Positions 13,531 through 24,520 of a stretch of 64,000 nt of DNA are shown piece after piece. The first letter of the stretch is position 1, and every line of letters begins with the position of its first letter. The notes under the pieces were generated by a model. It did no database searches. It was not told the origin of the DNA and saw only the letters and a program-made list of their open reading frames with translations. This stretch comes from Glandiceps talaboti (lineage: Eukaryota; Hemichordata; Enteropneusta; Spengelidae), in contig NC_135551.1 in NCBI RefSeq assembly GCF_964340395.1, positions 9,102,379 to 9,166,378 of the forward strand. The letters run 5' to 3'. The position numbers and the translations under genes are program-made.

Positions 13531-15514
13531 TATCGAGTAAGTATCGATTAAATATTGAGTATATATTCAAAAGTGAAAAATGCATGTGTGGAACCAATTG
13601 TCAAAACTAAGTATAAGCTATTAACTAAATCTCTCCATAACTACATGCATATACAGTAGTCGTAGTCCAAATGGTCATCATTCCTAATCATCATGTTAAG
13701 TACATATATTCTAATAAACCATAGACAAATTAGAAGGGGGCTAGGGTATCGAGTTATCGTCATTGTCACCATGGAGACCGTTATTGTCACTACGAAAAGT
13801 AGCAATGTAACCACTGATGTCGTCAGTTTGGAACGTCATGGCTTTTGTGATTTGGAGTGAACACTCCGCGAAACTTTATTCTTCTAATATGAGCAAATTG
13901 TGAGCATTTACTTGGACCAAACCGAATACAAATCTGATAAATTATGACGTCATAAATAAGATACTATACTGTCCAAAATAAGCAGTATTTACATCGAATT
14001 CACTTGTAACTATTACTTGGGTAGCTAGCTCAGGGAATATGTCGGGAAACAGTCAGTCGCGCCAGCACGACCTGTAGTACAAGCCAACACGATATAAATA
14101 TTGCATATCATTAAAAGTTTATACATAATAAAATAAATTCAACATAACTCAGGATGAAACAAATATTTAATCGTAAACGAATCATTATCAAAACAATTTC
14201 GCCCTTAAACTCATCCAATGGAGTTATTCAGAACATGTTGTCTTCAGAGAGAAACTGTGCGGTGTAAATCAATTTTGTAATCATTGTCCTCACAAAGGGA
14301 CTATTATTCCATCTATTCTCTAAAATTTGCACTTGCGGCAATTGACCGGTCATAAAATCTACGAAGGTGACAAAATCGGCCTGTTTATAAACTAAGCAAA
14401 ATCTGTATCTTTAACTTGCGTTTAGATTGCACCATAATTAGGTTGGCATCTAGTATTCAAGACACAGAGATCACATAGACATTGTTTCTGGTTTGGAAAT
14501 GTTGTCTAAAGTGGTGCGACGATGCGATTTTTTTTTACATTCTCAACAAATGTTACTCAGACTACTGTTCATAGCAGTTACTGTTCTTTTTATTTAGTAC
14601 ATAATTTATGGTTTTCAGTAATTACGCTATATCTCAAGAGTGCATGCTTCAAATTCAATATATATTTTGGTACATAAATTTGTGATACCAAAGCACACCT
14701 GTCCTGAAAATATTATCGATGTAGTGGTTAGTTTTCATAAGTTATTGGCACATTTCCGCTAGGCCACAGAAAGAAAAGAATTGTTTCTAGTCAGGAAATG
14801 TCACAGACAGGGGCAGGGAGTATTTAAGTGATGCACACTGAACAGAAACAATTTTCTCTTTTTTGGCCTTTGAAACTATTTCTACGGTGAGTGCTACGCT
14901 ACATTGTTCTATAAAGCTTCACATTGCATGTTCCGGTTGGCCAGGAGATTGCTACAGCAAGGGGCAAACAGCAATCAATGACAAAAAATAACTTATTGCA
15001 TATGTTCTGTTGTATTCCAACAATTGTCTGTAGGAACGTGAATCTCAAAACTTTCAGTTTAAATCTAGTCCAGTTTTCCAACAGAAATAATCACGCCGAA
15101 TGTGTCTATGCGAATAGTCGATTGCAATCCTGTCTATCGGGTACCTAAACTATACTGTATCACAGCGTATACAAAGACTCAGACACAGTACTGTAAACAG
15201 AGAAACTAACAGATTTTAACACAGTCACATAAATTACTACATTATGCAGACAAACTGGTCTTATCACAAATTTCAACGCAAACCATTTTCAGATAAGACT
15301 AAATAAAAACATTTGTGTTTCCGATAACTCGACATACCCTAGTTTAAGCCGTCGACATTAAACATTTTTTTAAACATTTAAAAGAGAAATATAGGAAATT
15401 CTTATATTTTATTAACAACGTCTTGTTTGGTTTTGGTCGAAACAATATTTTTTTCAAAAATAAAAACAATAATAAAGATTAAATAAATATTTTCTGAGGC
15501 CATATAATTGGATA
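13531..15514 (+). repeat. Array unit 6 (short form, mosaic)
   Basis: This 1984-bp unit has its TATA-like box at 14821-14828. Its first half matches unit 2 (CACTCCGCG, GATATAAAT, CATAATAAA). From about 14270 it switches to the short-unit variant TTTTGTAATC and carries the 598-bp deletion. Confidence 0.95.
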
Positions 15515-17497
15515 TATCGAGTAAGTATCGATTAAATATTGAGTATATATTCAAAAGTGAAAAATTCATGTGTGGAACCAATTATCAAAACTAAGTATAA
15601 GCTATTAACTAAATCTCTCCATAACTACATGCATATACAGTAGTCGTAGTCCAAATGGTCATCATTCCTAATCGTCATGTTTAGTACATATATTCTAATA
15701 AACCATAGACAAATTAGAAGGGGGCTAGGGTATCGAGTTATCGTCATTGTCACCATGGAGACCGTTATTGTCACTACGAAAAGTAGCAATGTAACCACTG
15801 ATGTCGTCAGTTTGGAACGTCATGGCTTTTGTGATTTGGAGTGAACACTTCGCGAAACTTTATTCTTCTAATATGAGGAAATTGTGAGCATTTACTTGGA
15901 CCAAACCGAATACAAATCTGATAAATTATGACGTCATAAATAAGATACTATACTGTCCAAAATAAGCAGTATTTACATCGAATTCACTTGTAACTATTAC
16001 TTGGGTAGCTAGCTCAGGGAATATGTCGGGAAACAGTCAGTCGCGCCAGCACGACCTGTAGTACAAGCCAACACGATAGAAATATTGCATATCATTAAAA
16101 GTTTATACATGATAAAATAAATTCAACATAACTCAGGATGAAACAAATATTTAATCGTAAACGAATCATTATCAAAACAATTTCGCCCTTAAACTCATCC
16201 AATGGAGTTATTCAGAACATGTTGTCTTCAGAGAGAAACTGTGCGGTGTAAATCAATTTTGTAATCATTGTCCTCATAAAGGGACTATTATTCCATCTAT
16301 TCTCTAAAATTTGCACTTGCGGCAATTGACCGGTCATAAAATCTACGAAGGTGACAAAATCGGCCTGTTTATAAACTAAGCAAAATCTGTATCTTTAACT
16401 TGCGTTTAGATTGCACCATAATTAGGTTGGCATCTAGTATTCAAGACACAGAGATCACATAGACATTGTTTCTGGTTTGGAAATGTTGTCTAAAGTGGTG
16501 CGACGATGCGATTTTTTTTTTACATTCTCAACAAATGTTACTCAGACTACTGTTCATAGCAGTTACTGTTCTTTTTATTTAGTACATAATTTATGGTTTT
16601 CAGTAATTACGCTATATCTCAAGAGTGCATGCTTCAAATTCAATATATATTTTGGTACATACATTTGTGATACCAAAGCACACCTGTCCTGAAAATATTA
16701 TCGATGTAGTGGTTAGTTTTCATAAGTTATTGGCACATTTCCGCTAGGCCACAAAAAGAAAAGAATTGTTTCTAGTCAGGAAATGTTACAGACAGGGGCA
16801 GGGAGTATTTAAGTGATGCACACTGACCAGAAACAATTCTCTCTTTTTTGGCCTTTGAAACTATTTCTACGGTGAGTGCTACGCTACATTGTTCTATAAA
16901 GCTTCACATTGCATGTTCCGGTTGGCCAGGAGATTGCTACAGCAAGGGGCAAACAACAATCAATGACAAAAAATAACTTATTGCATATGTTCTGTTGTAT
17001 TCCAACAATTGTCTGTAGGAACGTGAATCTCAAAACTTTCAGTTTAAATCTAGTCCAGTTTTCCAACAGAAATAATCACGCCGAATGTGTCTATGCGAAT
17101 AGTCGATTGCAATCCTGTCTATCGGGTACCAAAACTATACTGTATCATAGCGTATGCAAAGACTCAGACACAGTACTGTAAACAGAGAAACTAACAGATT
17201 TTAACACAGTCACATAAATTACTACATTATGCAGACAAACTGGTCTTATCACAAATTTCAACGCAAACCATTTTCAGATAAGACTAAATAAAAACATTTG
17301 TGTTTCCGATAACTCGACATACCCTAGTTTAAGCCGTCGACATTAAACATTTTTTTAAACATTTAAAAGAGAAATATAGGAAATTCTTATATTTTATTAA
17401 CAACGTCTTGTTTGGTTTTGGTCGAAACAATATTTTTTTCAAAAATAAAAACAATAAAAAAGATAAAATAAATATTTTCTGAGGCCATATAATTGGA
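15515..17497 (+). repeat. Array unit 7 (short form, terminal)
   Basis: This last unit is about 1983 bp, with its TATA-like box at 16806-16813. Similarity to other units ends at AATTGGA (17491-17497), about 50 bp from the splice donor of the minus-strand exon. Confidence 0.95.
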
Positions 17498-17547
17498 AAC
17501 ACCACATTTTTTGTTTTCCACGTAATTAGGAAGGACAACGCGCTTAC

Positions 17548-17604
17548 CTTTAGGGAAGCTGTAGTCGTAAACACGACAGTCAGGAACACCAACAGTCGGA
17601 TCAT
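17548..17604 (-). CDS. Putative first coding exon of a secreted protein
   Basis: On the minus strand, ATG at 17604-17602 opens 19 codons giving MIRLLVFLTVVFTTTASLK. This is a typical signal peptide: one Arg, then a hydrophobic core, then small residues. It ends exactly at AAG|GTAAGC, a consensus splice donor with GT at 17547-17546, phase 0. Downstream on this strand the intron reaches the tandem array after about 50 bp. The next exon is not identified and would have to lie within the array or left of 2408. The mature protein is therefore unknown. The alternative is a chance hydrophobic frame, but the coincidence of signal peptide and donor makes an exon plausible. Confidence 0.4.
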
Positions 17605-18100
17605 GCCTCTCTCGATATCAGACTCTGAAATAGAGTTATAAATACGAAACTTTTACGAAACACCTTGTTCCATGTAAACTTAAAAACAAGCATCGGACAT
17701 TGTTGATGGTTATGTAGTAAACATGTTATTTTTTTGCCAAAATATCCGTTCGAAGCTAAAACGTTTATGTCGAAAATAGGATGAATTACCTTCTATTCAA
17801 CTTCCAAAATATACCAATTTTTAAAATTTCAAATACACTTGCAAATACTCGCTAGCAAAGTAGACTTTGAATTGAAAACGAAAAAAAAAAGAAACCCACT
17901 TCTACCTGTTGTGTGTGAAGTATCAGCAATGCGGCTCTTCGATGTCAACTCCTAGCAAGTAATGTCGGAATGAAATCCAGACTGCCTAAAACACCTTGTT
18001 ATATTTAGAATTTCATTGAGTTGTTTTGAATAAACAGTACATTTGATTGACAGATTATAGGGCTAGCCATGTGTTTATTGCTTACGTTTGCAACAAAAAG
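17605..18100. other. Intergenic, nothing recognised
   Basis: This AT-rich sequence lies upstream of the putative minus-strand exon. No clear TATA box, repeat or coding frame is supported. Confidence 0.4.
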
Positions 18101-18446
18101 TGTCAACCAATACTCTATTGTACGGGAGCAGTGTACCAACATATTTGCGGTAAACCAAATTTCGACAGCCCTATTCACAAAAAAATGCCACATGTATTAT
18201 AAATAGAATGGTGATGTATACTTTATTGTTTCGACATGTGTTTTCTAGTTCTCAATTAATACAATTCGGCTGCTTTTAACCATTAATGCATTATATATTG
18301 AAACAAAGACATGGGTGTTTAGATTGTTTAGATTGTGATGTTAAAATACTAGCATTATATGATTCTATTCACATGGAACGAGTTGGGTATATGGATTGAA
18401 ATGCCAGTCGGCTCCGAAAGAATTGTAGCCATGACAACATACTTTT
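18101..18446 (+). repeat. Direct repeat, copy 1 (about 340 bp)
   Basis: This segment, from TGTCAACCA through AGCCATGACAACATACTTTT, recurs at 21955-22292 in the same orientation with few differences. The main one is an extra TTTAGATTG near 18320. No coding or terminal repeat signature is evident. Confidence 0.85.
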
Positions 18447-19019
18447 CTCACCAAAATGGCAGGCAACACAGACTGTCGATTGCAGAAACAGCTAAGCATA
18501 TCTAGCACCCATGAGAGGGGGGGGGGGGGTTGCCCAGTAGTTTCGTACGGGCGTGCAATCCTGTTGCTAAACCCCAGACTCTATAACACAATTTAGTTTA
18601 AAATTATACCCCCAAGTATAATTTTACCTCGTCGTCTAATATATCCCAATCTTAGTAAAGTAAATTACCCATGTACTGGTAGAAATGAACTGTGGTGCTT
18701 TGGTAGAAAGTATAGATGTTTATCAAACGAATGAAATATAATGAAATACGAATATTGTTTATATAATTATCATCACTACACTACATTACACATACATATA
18801 CATAGGCGACAAAGACATTAGTCAGATAATCCCATTTTATACTAATCTCTCCAAATCTTCACCCCTATGTTCGACCAACATTGCATACTCAGTACAACAG
18901 GAAGTCCGTCTGACGTCATTTACATTAGACCCCCCCCCCCTTCCGTACACATATACAATCGTCCTTATTGTATGGCGTCAAATCTCATGTCACTAAATTT
19001 ATGAAATCTGTATTGCCAT
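18447..19019. other. Intergenic with a G-run and a C-run
   Basis: No gene is seen. It contains a run of G near 18520-18530 and a run of C near 18930-18940. Confidence 0.4.
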
Positions 19020-20355
19020 AAACCACTGCTTTAATATTTCAAACAATTCATTTGTTAGTCTGTACATGTGGTCAGGGGTTATAGATTACTATGTTTCTAA
19101 TATAGAGAAAGGAAACACAATCGCTTGGTTTATGCTTCGATGACTTTTCGTCAATCAATGCTACCGAATCAGAATGTGTTTCGTTCTTTGCGAGATACTT
19201 GAATGAACAGATGTAATGATTAGGTAAAAAGTCTGTTTTGTCGTACAATGAAACAATTGGATGGGTGTTCTGGTTCAATTTTGTAAAATCTGACATCTTT
19301 TGCTTCAACAATGGGCTGAAATGTCATTCTTTCACAAAACATTATTCTTTTTGCATCATTTTTATAAGAATATATGTCATAACTCAATCTTCCTCATGTT
19401 TTCAATTGCTTACCTCCACCGACAGCAGTTGGATGGAGTGTTTTGTTTTGCAAATTTGATTAGAAGTAAGTCTTGTGTTTGTTTGTTTGTTTGTTTGTTT
19501 GTTTGTTTGTCTGTGTTTGTTTGTCAAGAGATGTCAACAAGCTGTGGACGGATTTAGATGAGATTTCTAGAAAGGACTTTCTATTTGAGGCAAGGATAAA
19601 ACGATTAGATTTCGGTAGGTATACGTGATTTCCATGGCAACCGAGTGGCATCTAAAATGCGATTTTTCTATTACCTCAGAAAGTTATGCATGGATATTAG
19701 CAGAATCTATTGGAAAGATTGTCTACAGGATATCGATCAATATAATATGAGATTTTGGTGGCGATCTGAGGTGTGGGTCATGATGGTTGAATTGTTAGTA
19801 TGACCTGCTTGACATCTGCAGGTTTGAGCCTTGTCGATGTTGATTATTTGTGAATGGCTAACGTTTTTGGGAAGGATTTGAGCCAAGATTGTGCACCAGT
19901 CAAGCAAACTGTATTATTTTGGCACCTGGTAGGATATAGGTTATGTTGTGAATATTTTATGTCGTATTAGCATATAGTTGCAACATGGATTGTATACACC
20001 ATTATTCTGCTATAAGAACTGTGCCTGGGGTAATACTGATTACTCGTAAAGCGATCTGAGCATTGTGGGATAAAGCACTGTATGGAAACCGGTATTATAT
20101 TGATGCTATTGTTGATTACCATAATAACTCAAATAAGTGTAATTGACAAAGTGTCTAATTAGTGTAAAAATTACTTTGGAGGTGTCCAGGAGTCTATCTT
20201 TAAGTTATTAAATATAGAAAATGCATATATATTATCATGCTCAGATTTTTGTTGCCATGGTAACCAAAACAAAACAAGGTTCAGGTGTGCTTGTATGAGG
20301 TTACGTTTTCACCTTTCAGCATCAGTGGAGGTGCATGTATGTCCTATCTAGGTTC
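19020..20355 (+). repeat. Diverged tandem duplication, copy 1
   Basis: The start (CTGCTTTAATATTTCAAACA) and end (TTGCCATGGTAACCAAAA, TTACGTTTTCACC) recur in order at 20515-21325. The copies are well diverged and of unequal length (about 1.3 and 0.8 kb). Open frames here do not resemble known proteins. Confidence 0.65.
19475..19531 (+). repeat. (TTTG)n microsatellite
   Basis: About a dozen GTTT repeats with one GTCTG interruption. Confidence 0.95.
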
Positions 20356-20514
20356 TTCTCGTTCCAGACGTTCTAGCAGAAACACTCGCCGAGTCCTGTA
20401 TTTATTGATAAGTGCTTGTAGGTATATTCACACATCTGAACACGCAATATACATTCTTCTTTGTTGTATGATATCGGAACTTCGTGTCATTCAAATAAAG
20501 ACAATCTATATTGC

Positions 20515-21325
20515 TTTAAATGACTGCTTTAATAGTTCAAACAGTTCATTTGTTATTCTGTGGTTGGGGAATATAGATAGTATGTTTCTAGTATAGGAAG
20601 TACACATAATTTATTGATTTATGATGCGATGACTTTTTTTACGATAAATGCTACTGAGTCCCAGACATTATATGTTTGATTTCGGTGTGAGACCCTTGAG
20701 TGAACTAGAGCTATGATTTATAGAGAGATGAAAAGTGTGTTTTGTCGTCAAGTGTTCCATCTTATTAATTGATGCTCTGTTTGAATTTCGTAGATTTTGG
20801 AACATCTGATCTTTTGCTTCAAGAACCCCAGTAGAAATCTCATATGGATAATTCAATTAGGGAACACGGTGTCATTAGACCGAATTGAACGTTGTTTCGT
20901 TTGTATATACGAATCACTTGTCCTCTTACCATGCGATTATGACGTTTCTATCGTGCAATCAGGGTTGCTGTGGAAACAGAGATTGAATATATCCATATGC
21001 GCTAAACAAGATGGTAACTGAAAAGATTGCTTACGAAAACAATGTATTGGCATAAAAGACGGGGACCTATAACATCTTTGTAATTCTATCGATGGTGGAA
21101 TGAGTGCCTTGTAATCTTACATGTCAAGCCTACAAGACTGTATTGTATGAAAAAATACCGACGCATTAGTCCATCTTACTCAAAGTAGTAAATGCAAGTA
21201 TAATATGGTGCTCACATTATGTTGTTGCCATGGTAACCAAAATATAAGTGTGTTAAACCCTGCTTGTCTGAGATTATGTTTTCACCCTTCAGCTATATAC
21301 ATGAGGTATATGTATGTCTTCTAAC
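20515..21325 (+). repeat. Diverged tandem duplication, copy 2
   Basis: This is the counterpart of 19020-20355. Matching blocks are 20515-20830 with 19020-19325, and 21200-21325 with 20231-20355. The middle is shorter. Confidence 0.65.
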
Positions 21326-21404
21326 TTCTATCAACTTCCCTCCAGTTCCACTTTTACAGGGGTTCTATAGAAAAAAAACTCTAAGAGGTATGTAATGTAT
21401 ATTA

Positions 21405-21828
21405 CAGTGGTTTGCCAAATAGTATGAACACTTTGCTGGGGACACATTCGTTTTTTTATGAGTGAGGCAACACAGTGTTTTTTTAATGAGCGACGCAACA
21501 TTAGAACTTGATTAGAAGTAATTCGATATGAGATCCTTATCAAAACTGACCAATCATCCCACTGAGTGACACAATAGTAGCACACACACAGTCAGGTACT
21601 AAGATATACACAGATGTAGATGTTGAGAAAAGTTTTGGGGCTACATCAAACTTTTAGTTGCTTTGTGTATGTCTTAGTAACTAATTATGTGTGTGCTGAC
21701 TCAGTGGGGATAACATGACTGGTCATCTTTAATAATATCTTATGTTCAATTACTTCTAATGTTGTCTCGTTCATAAAAAATATTGATGCGTTCCCAGCAA
21801 AGTTATCATACCCTTTGGCAAATCGTTG
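21405..21828. mobile_element. Tc1/mariner-type foldback MITE
   Basis: This 424-bp element is flanked by TA on both sides (21403-21404 and 21829-21830). The left terminus starts CAGTGGTTTGCCAAATAG and the complement of the right starts CAACGATTTGCCAAAGGG; pairing extends about 165 bp on each side, leaving a centre of about 100 bp. The terminus style and TA duplication fit Tc1/mariner superfamily MITEs. It has no coding capacity. Confidence 0.8.
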
Positions 21829-21954
21829 TAATTTGATAAGCACTTAAAATCACATATATTCATCACCTAAACAAATACATGTGTATTTTTGTTCTCTTCA
21901 CTATACAGCAATACCGTCATTGGATCATTTATACATTAACTTATATCTTATAAA

Positions 21955-22292
21955 TGTCAACCAAATCTCTATTTTACGGGAGCAGTGTAACAAAATATTT
22001 CCAGTGATTCATATTTCGACAGCCCTATTCACAAAAGATTTCCCACATATATTGTAAATAGAATGGTGGTGTATACTTTATTGTTTCGACACGTGTTTTC
22101 TAGTTCTCAGTTAATACAATTCGGCTGCTTTTAACCACTAATGCATTATATGTTGAAACAAAGACGTGGGATTTTAGATCGTGATGTTAAAATACTAGCA
22201 TTATATGATTCTATTCACATGGAACGAGTTGGGTATATGGATTGAAATGCCAGTCGGTTCAGAAAGAATTGTAGCCATGACAACATACTTTT
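21955..22292 (+). repeat. Direct repeat, copy 2 (about 340 bp)
   Basis: This is the second copy of 18101-18446. The two copies bracket the 19-21.8 kb duplicated region, suggesting a larger segmental event. Confidence 0.85.
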
Positions 22293-22658
22293 TGTATACC
22301 ATATACTATACCATGCTATACCATAATTGAATCATTTATACATTAACTTATATGATCTCAGCATTATACCTATATTTCTTTTTAAATGTGAAATCATTCT
22401 ACACACGAAACGAGAGAATTCGCCAGAAAACTGTACATGGCATATCCATTTATCAAAGCTGATGATTTGGCAAGTTTTAGGTTGTTGTCTTTGCTTGCGA
22501 GGTAAACGCATTTCAAGCTGAACACATATAGCATGGTTGTAATGGAGGAGAGTTTTGTTTACGTCAATTCAGTTAGACGGCACTAGATAACCAGCCCGAT
22601 TGTGCTTAGCAGTAGGAGACAATGGACACTCAGTTAACGGGACACAAAACTAAAACTA

Positions 22659-22900
22659 CTACCATTGCAGGAGTTATTTAGAAACGCCTGAGATCGGAAC
22701 GTTGTTTTATCAGTGGTGGACAATGAAAACTGGCTTTGGAGGTGCCTAGAAGAGTATACTCCTTATCACTAGGAACTGACAAAACATCGATACAAAAACA
22801 ACACCGGGTCTGTCTGGTGTAGGTTGACGCGACTCTCTGATCAGTTTGTTTATGTCTATAAAAGTTGCAACATAAAATTCAAGTGAACGCTTATAGATTA
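22659..22900 (+). repeat. Left terminal inverted repeat of the Tc1-type element
   Basis: It pairs with 24290-24518. Conserved blocks include TTTATCAGTGGTGGACAATG and AAACATCGATACAAAA. Divergence between arms is moderate, so the copy is not recent. Confidence 0.85.
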
Positions 22901-23303
22901 TTTTTGAATTTGTCGCTAAAAGTCGCATTCGATCATTAGTAGGTTTATGCAATATTTTAAATCTGCATTCAGTACATGTATTCTTTGACAAGTTATACTA
23001 GTACAATAAGTGCACTGGAGATCATGTTATTACATGAAACTTGTCTCATTCTTCTGATTGCAACGAGCAAGCAAATTTTCTCTCAGCTATGCATGGCCAC
23101 AACACGCAGCAAGATATTAAACTCACACAGTACACTCGCAATATTCCAGTCTGCACTGAATAACATCAGAAAACATGGGGCTTCCTTCCAGACAAATATT
23201 TATTCATTACTTTGAACATCGCTTAAAAATTAGTTTTTAACACTAAATAAATAAATACGTCAGCGTCTTTCGTGAACTAGAGGGTTCATGTACACATCTT
23301 AAA

Positions 23304-23790
23304 TTACAAGGTAATTGGTATTTCTGCAAACTCAATCGTATCATGAGCAGTGATGGTTGTGATAGCCTCATATACAGCCACTGCGACACTGTCATTTATA
23401 ATGGGGTGGTAGAAATCTTGCAATAAAATTGTTTTCAATTTGTTAAAAGCCTCCTCAATAGGATTGAGTTCTGGGGAGTACCTCGGTAAAAATGCAAGTT
23501 CAATCCCAATGTCCTCAAGCCAAATTGGTCAAAAGTAGTTCACCTTCATAACGTGTATAGGTGCATTGTCAACTACAACTGTGTCGCCAGGTACTAGGGC
23601 TGGTTGTCCGTCAACAGTATAAGCTTCAGCGCCCTCAACAAAATATCTTAGATATTCATTAGTGTTATCTGGACCTCGAATAACATCACTGTACTTCATG
23701 CCGTCAAATCCTATTGTCACGTACTTGCCCAGTTCTACACAGTTATACGGGAAAAAAAGTGAAGACTATCGTCAACAAATAGTTACAAAA
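23304..23790 (-). pseudogene. Tc1/IS630-type transposase, catalytic C-terminal part
   Basis: Read on the minus strand, this segment gives a DDE_3-type catalytic domain: VVVDNAPIH carries the second Asp, and FLPRYSPELNPIEEAFNKLK is the hallmark stretch leading to the last acidic residue. The frame ends at TAA (23306-23304). One TGA (23531-23529) interrupts it between VNYF and PIWLEDIG. Upstream, GKYVTIGFDGMKYSD is plausible transposase sequence, but it then degrades before 23790. The expected N-terminal helix-turn-helix region is not on this strand; it appears inverted next door at 23799-24029. Confidence 0.85.
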
Positions 23791-23798
23791 TTGGAAGT

Positions 23799-24029
23799 TT
23801 GTGGATACAACTGGAATGTGTCCACTACTTAGGTTTTTCAAAAGTAGCGGAGAGAATGTCTGTCCGCGACACTATAGTAAAGAATGTGTGGATAAAATTT
23901 TGTGAAATTGGTGAAATGAGCCGTTGTTGTCATGGCGGTCCGCCTCCAGGGATTTTAAATCAGCCAGACATCGTTTGTGTGGAAGGTTTGAAAAGGGAAA
24001 GGTCCTCTATAAAACTGAGAAATCCATGA
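23799..24029 (+). pseudogene. Tc1-type transposase N-terminal helix-turn-helix part, opposite strand
   Basis: The plus-strand frame reads like the DNA-binding region of Tc1/IS630 transposases: a helix-turn-helix (LGFSKVAERMSVRDTIVKNV, then FCEIGEMSR), a Gly-rich linker (HGGPPPG), and a second start LNQPDIVCVEGL. It stops at TGA 24027-24029 with no catalytic domain following. The catalytic part of the same kind of enzyme lies head-to-head on the minus strand. An internal inversion is the simplest explanation; two nested related elements is the alternative. Confidence 0.65.
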
Positions 24030-24128
24030 TGAACTTGTATATGTATTTTGTTGTATTGTCTTTTTGTGGGATCATGGTTGTTGGCGCTCCACCCAACCCC
24101 CTACCCCCCATAAAAAACAACCCAAAAC

Positions 24129-24188
24129 CAAAACAAAACAAAACAAACAAACAAACAAACAACAGCAACAACAACAACAACAACAACA

Positions 24189-24223
<35 letters not shown>

Positions 24224-24236
24224 AACAACAAACCAA
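24129..24236 (+). repeat. Compound microsatellite (CAAA)n-(CAA)n-(GAC)n
   Basis: Successive runs of AAAC, CAA and GAC lie inside the right half of the Tc1-type element. The poly-Gln, poly-Arg and poly-Ser frames here are artefacts. Confidence 0.95.
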
Positions 24237-24289
24237 ACAACTGAACTTAATCAATACACTGAAACTTCATAATTTTATGACCAGACAGA

Positions 24290-24518
24290 CCACAGACTTT
24301 GGCGAGCGACTAACTTTCATAGCTATAGACAAACTGATACGAGAGTCGAGTGAACCTACATCAGAGGGGCCCGCTCTTGTTTTGTATCGATGTTTGTCAG
24401 TTTGACAGTGATAACAAGTAGACAATTTTCGGCACTTTCAAAGGCATTTTTCATTGTCCACCACTGATAAAACGATGTTCTGATCACAGGCGTTTCTAAA
24501 TAATTCCTGCAATGGTAG
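24290..24518 (-). repeat. Right terminal inverted repeat of the Tc1-type element
   Basis: This is the inverted counterpart of 22659-22900 and ends CCTGCAATGGTAG followed by TA. Confidence 0.85.
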
Positions 24519-24520
24519 TA

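Larger units (their letters stand above)
2408..17497 (+). repeat. Seven-unit tandem array, about 15.1 kb
   Basis: Seven head-to-tail units are delimited by the recurring start TATCGAGTAAGTATCGATTA at 2408, 4991, 7576, 9562, 11546, 13531 and 15515. The array ends at about 17497, where similarity stops after AATTGGA. Units 1-2 are about 2585 bp and units 3-7 about 1985 bp. They differ by scattered single-base changes and short indels. No unit encodes a recognisable protein. Each contains a TATA-like box, a pyrimidine tract and a splice donor in the plus orientation. The strand given is that of these signals. The array lies inside the apparent first intron of a minus-strand exon at 17548-17604. 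Confidence 0.95.
22659..24518. mobile_element. Tc1/mariner-type DNA transposon with long TIRs, rearranged
   Basis: This 1860-bp element has long terminal inverted repeats (22659 to about 22900, and about 24290 to 24518) starting CTACCATTGCAGG. TA dinucleotides abut both ends (22657-22658 and 24519-24520), the target duplication of this superfamily. Inside are two transposase fragments on opposite strands and a compound microsatellite in the right half. Neither fragment could give an active enzyme. Confidence 0.85.

Noticed and set aside
24007-24254. Poly-Ser, poly-Arg and poly-Gln frames
   Set aside because: They are translations of the CAA/GAC microsatellite.
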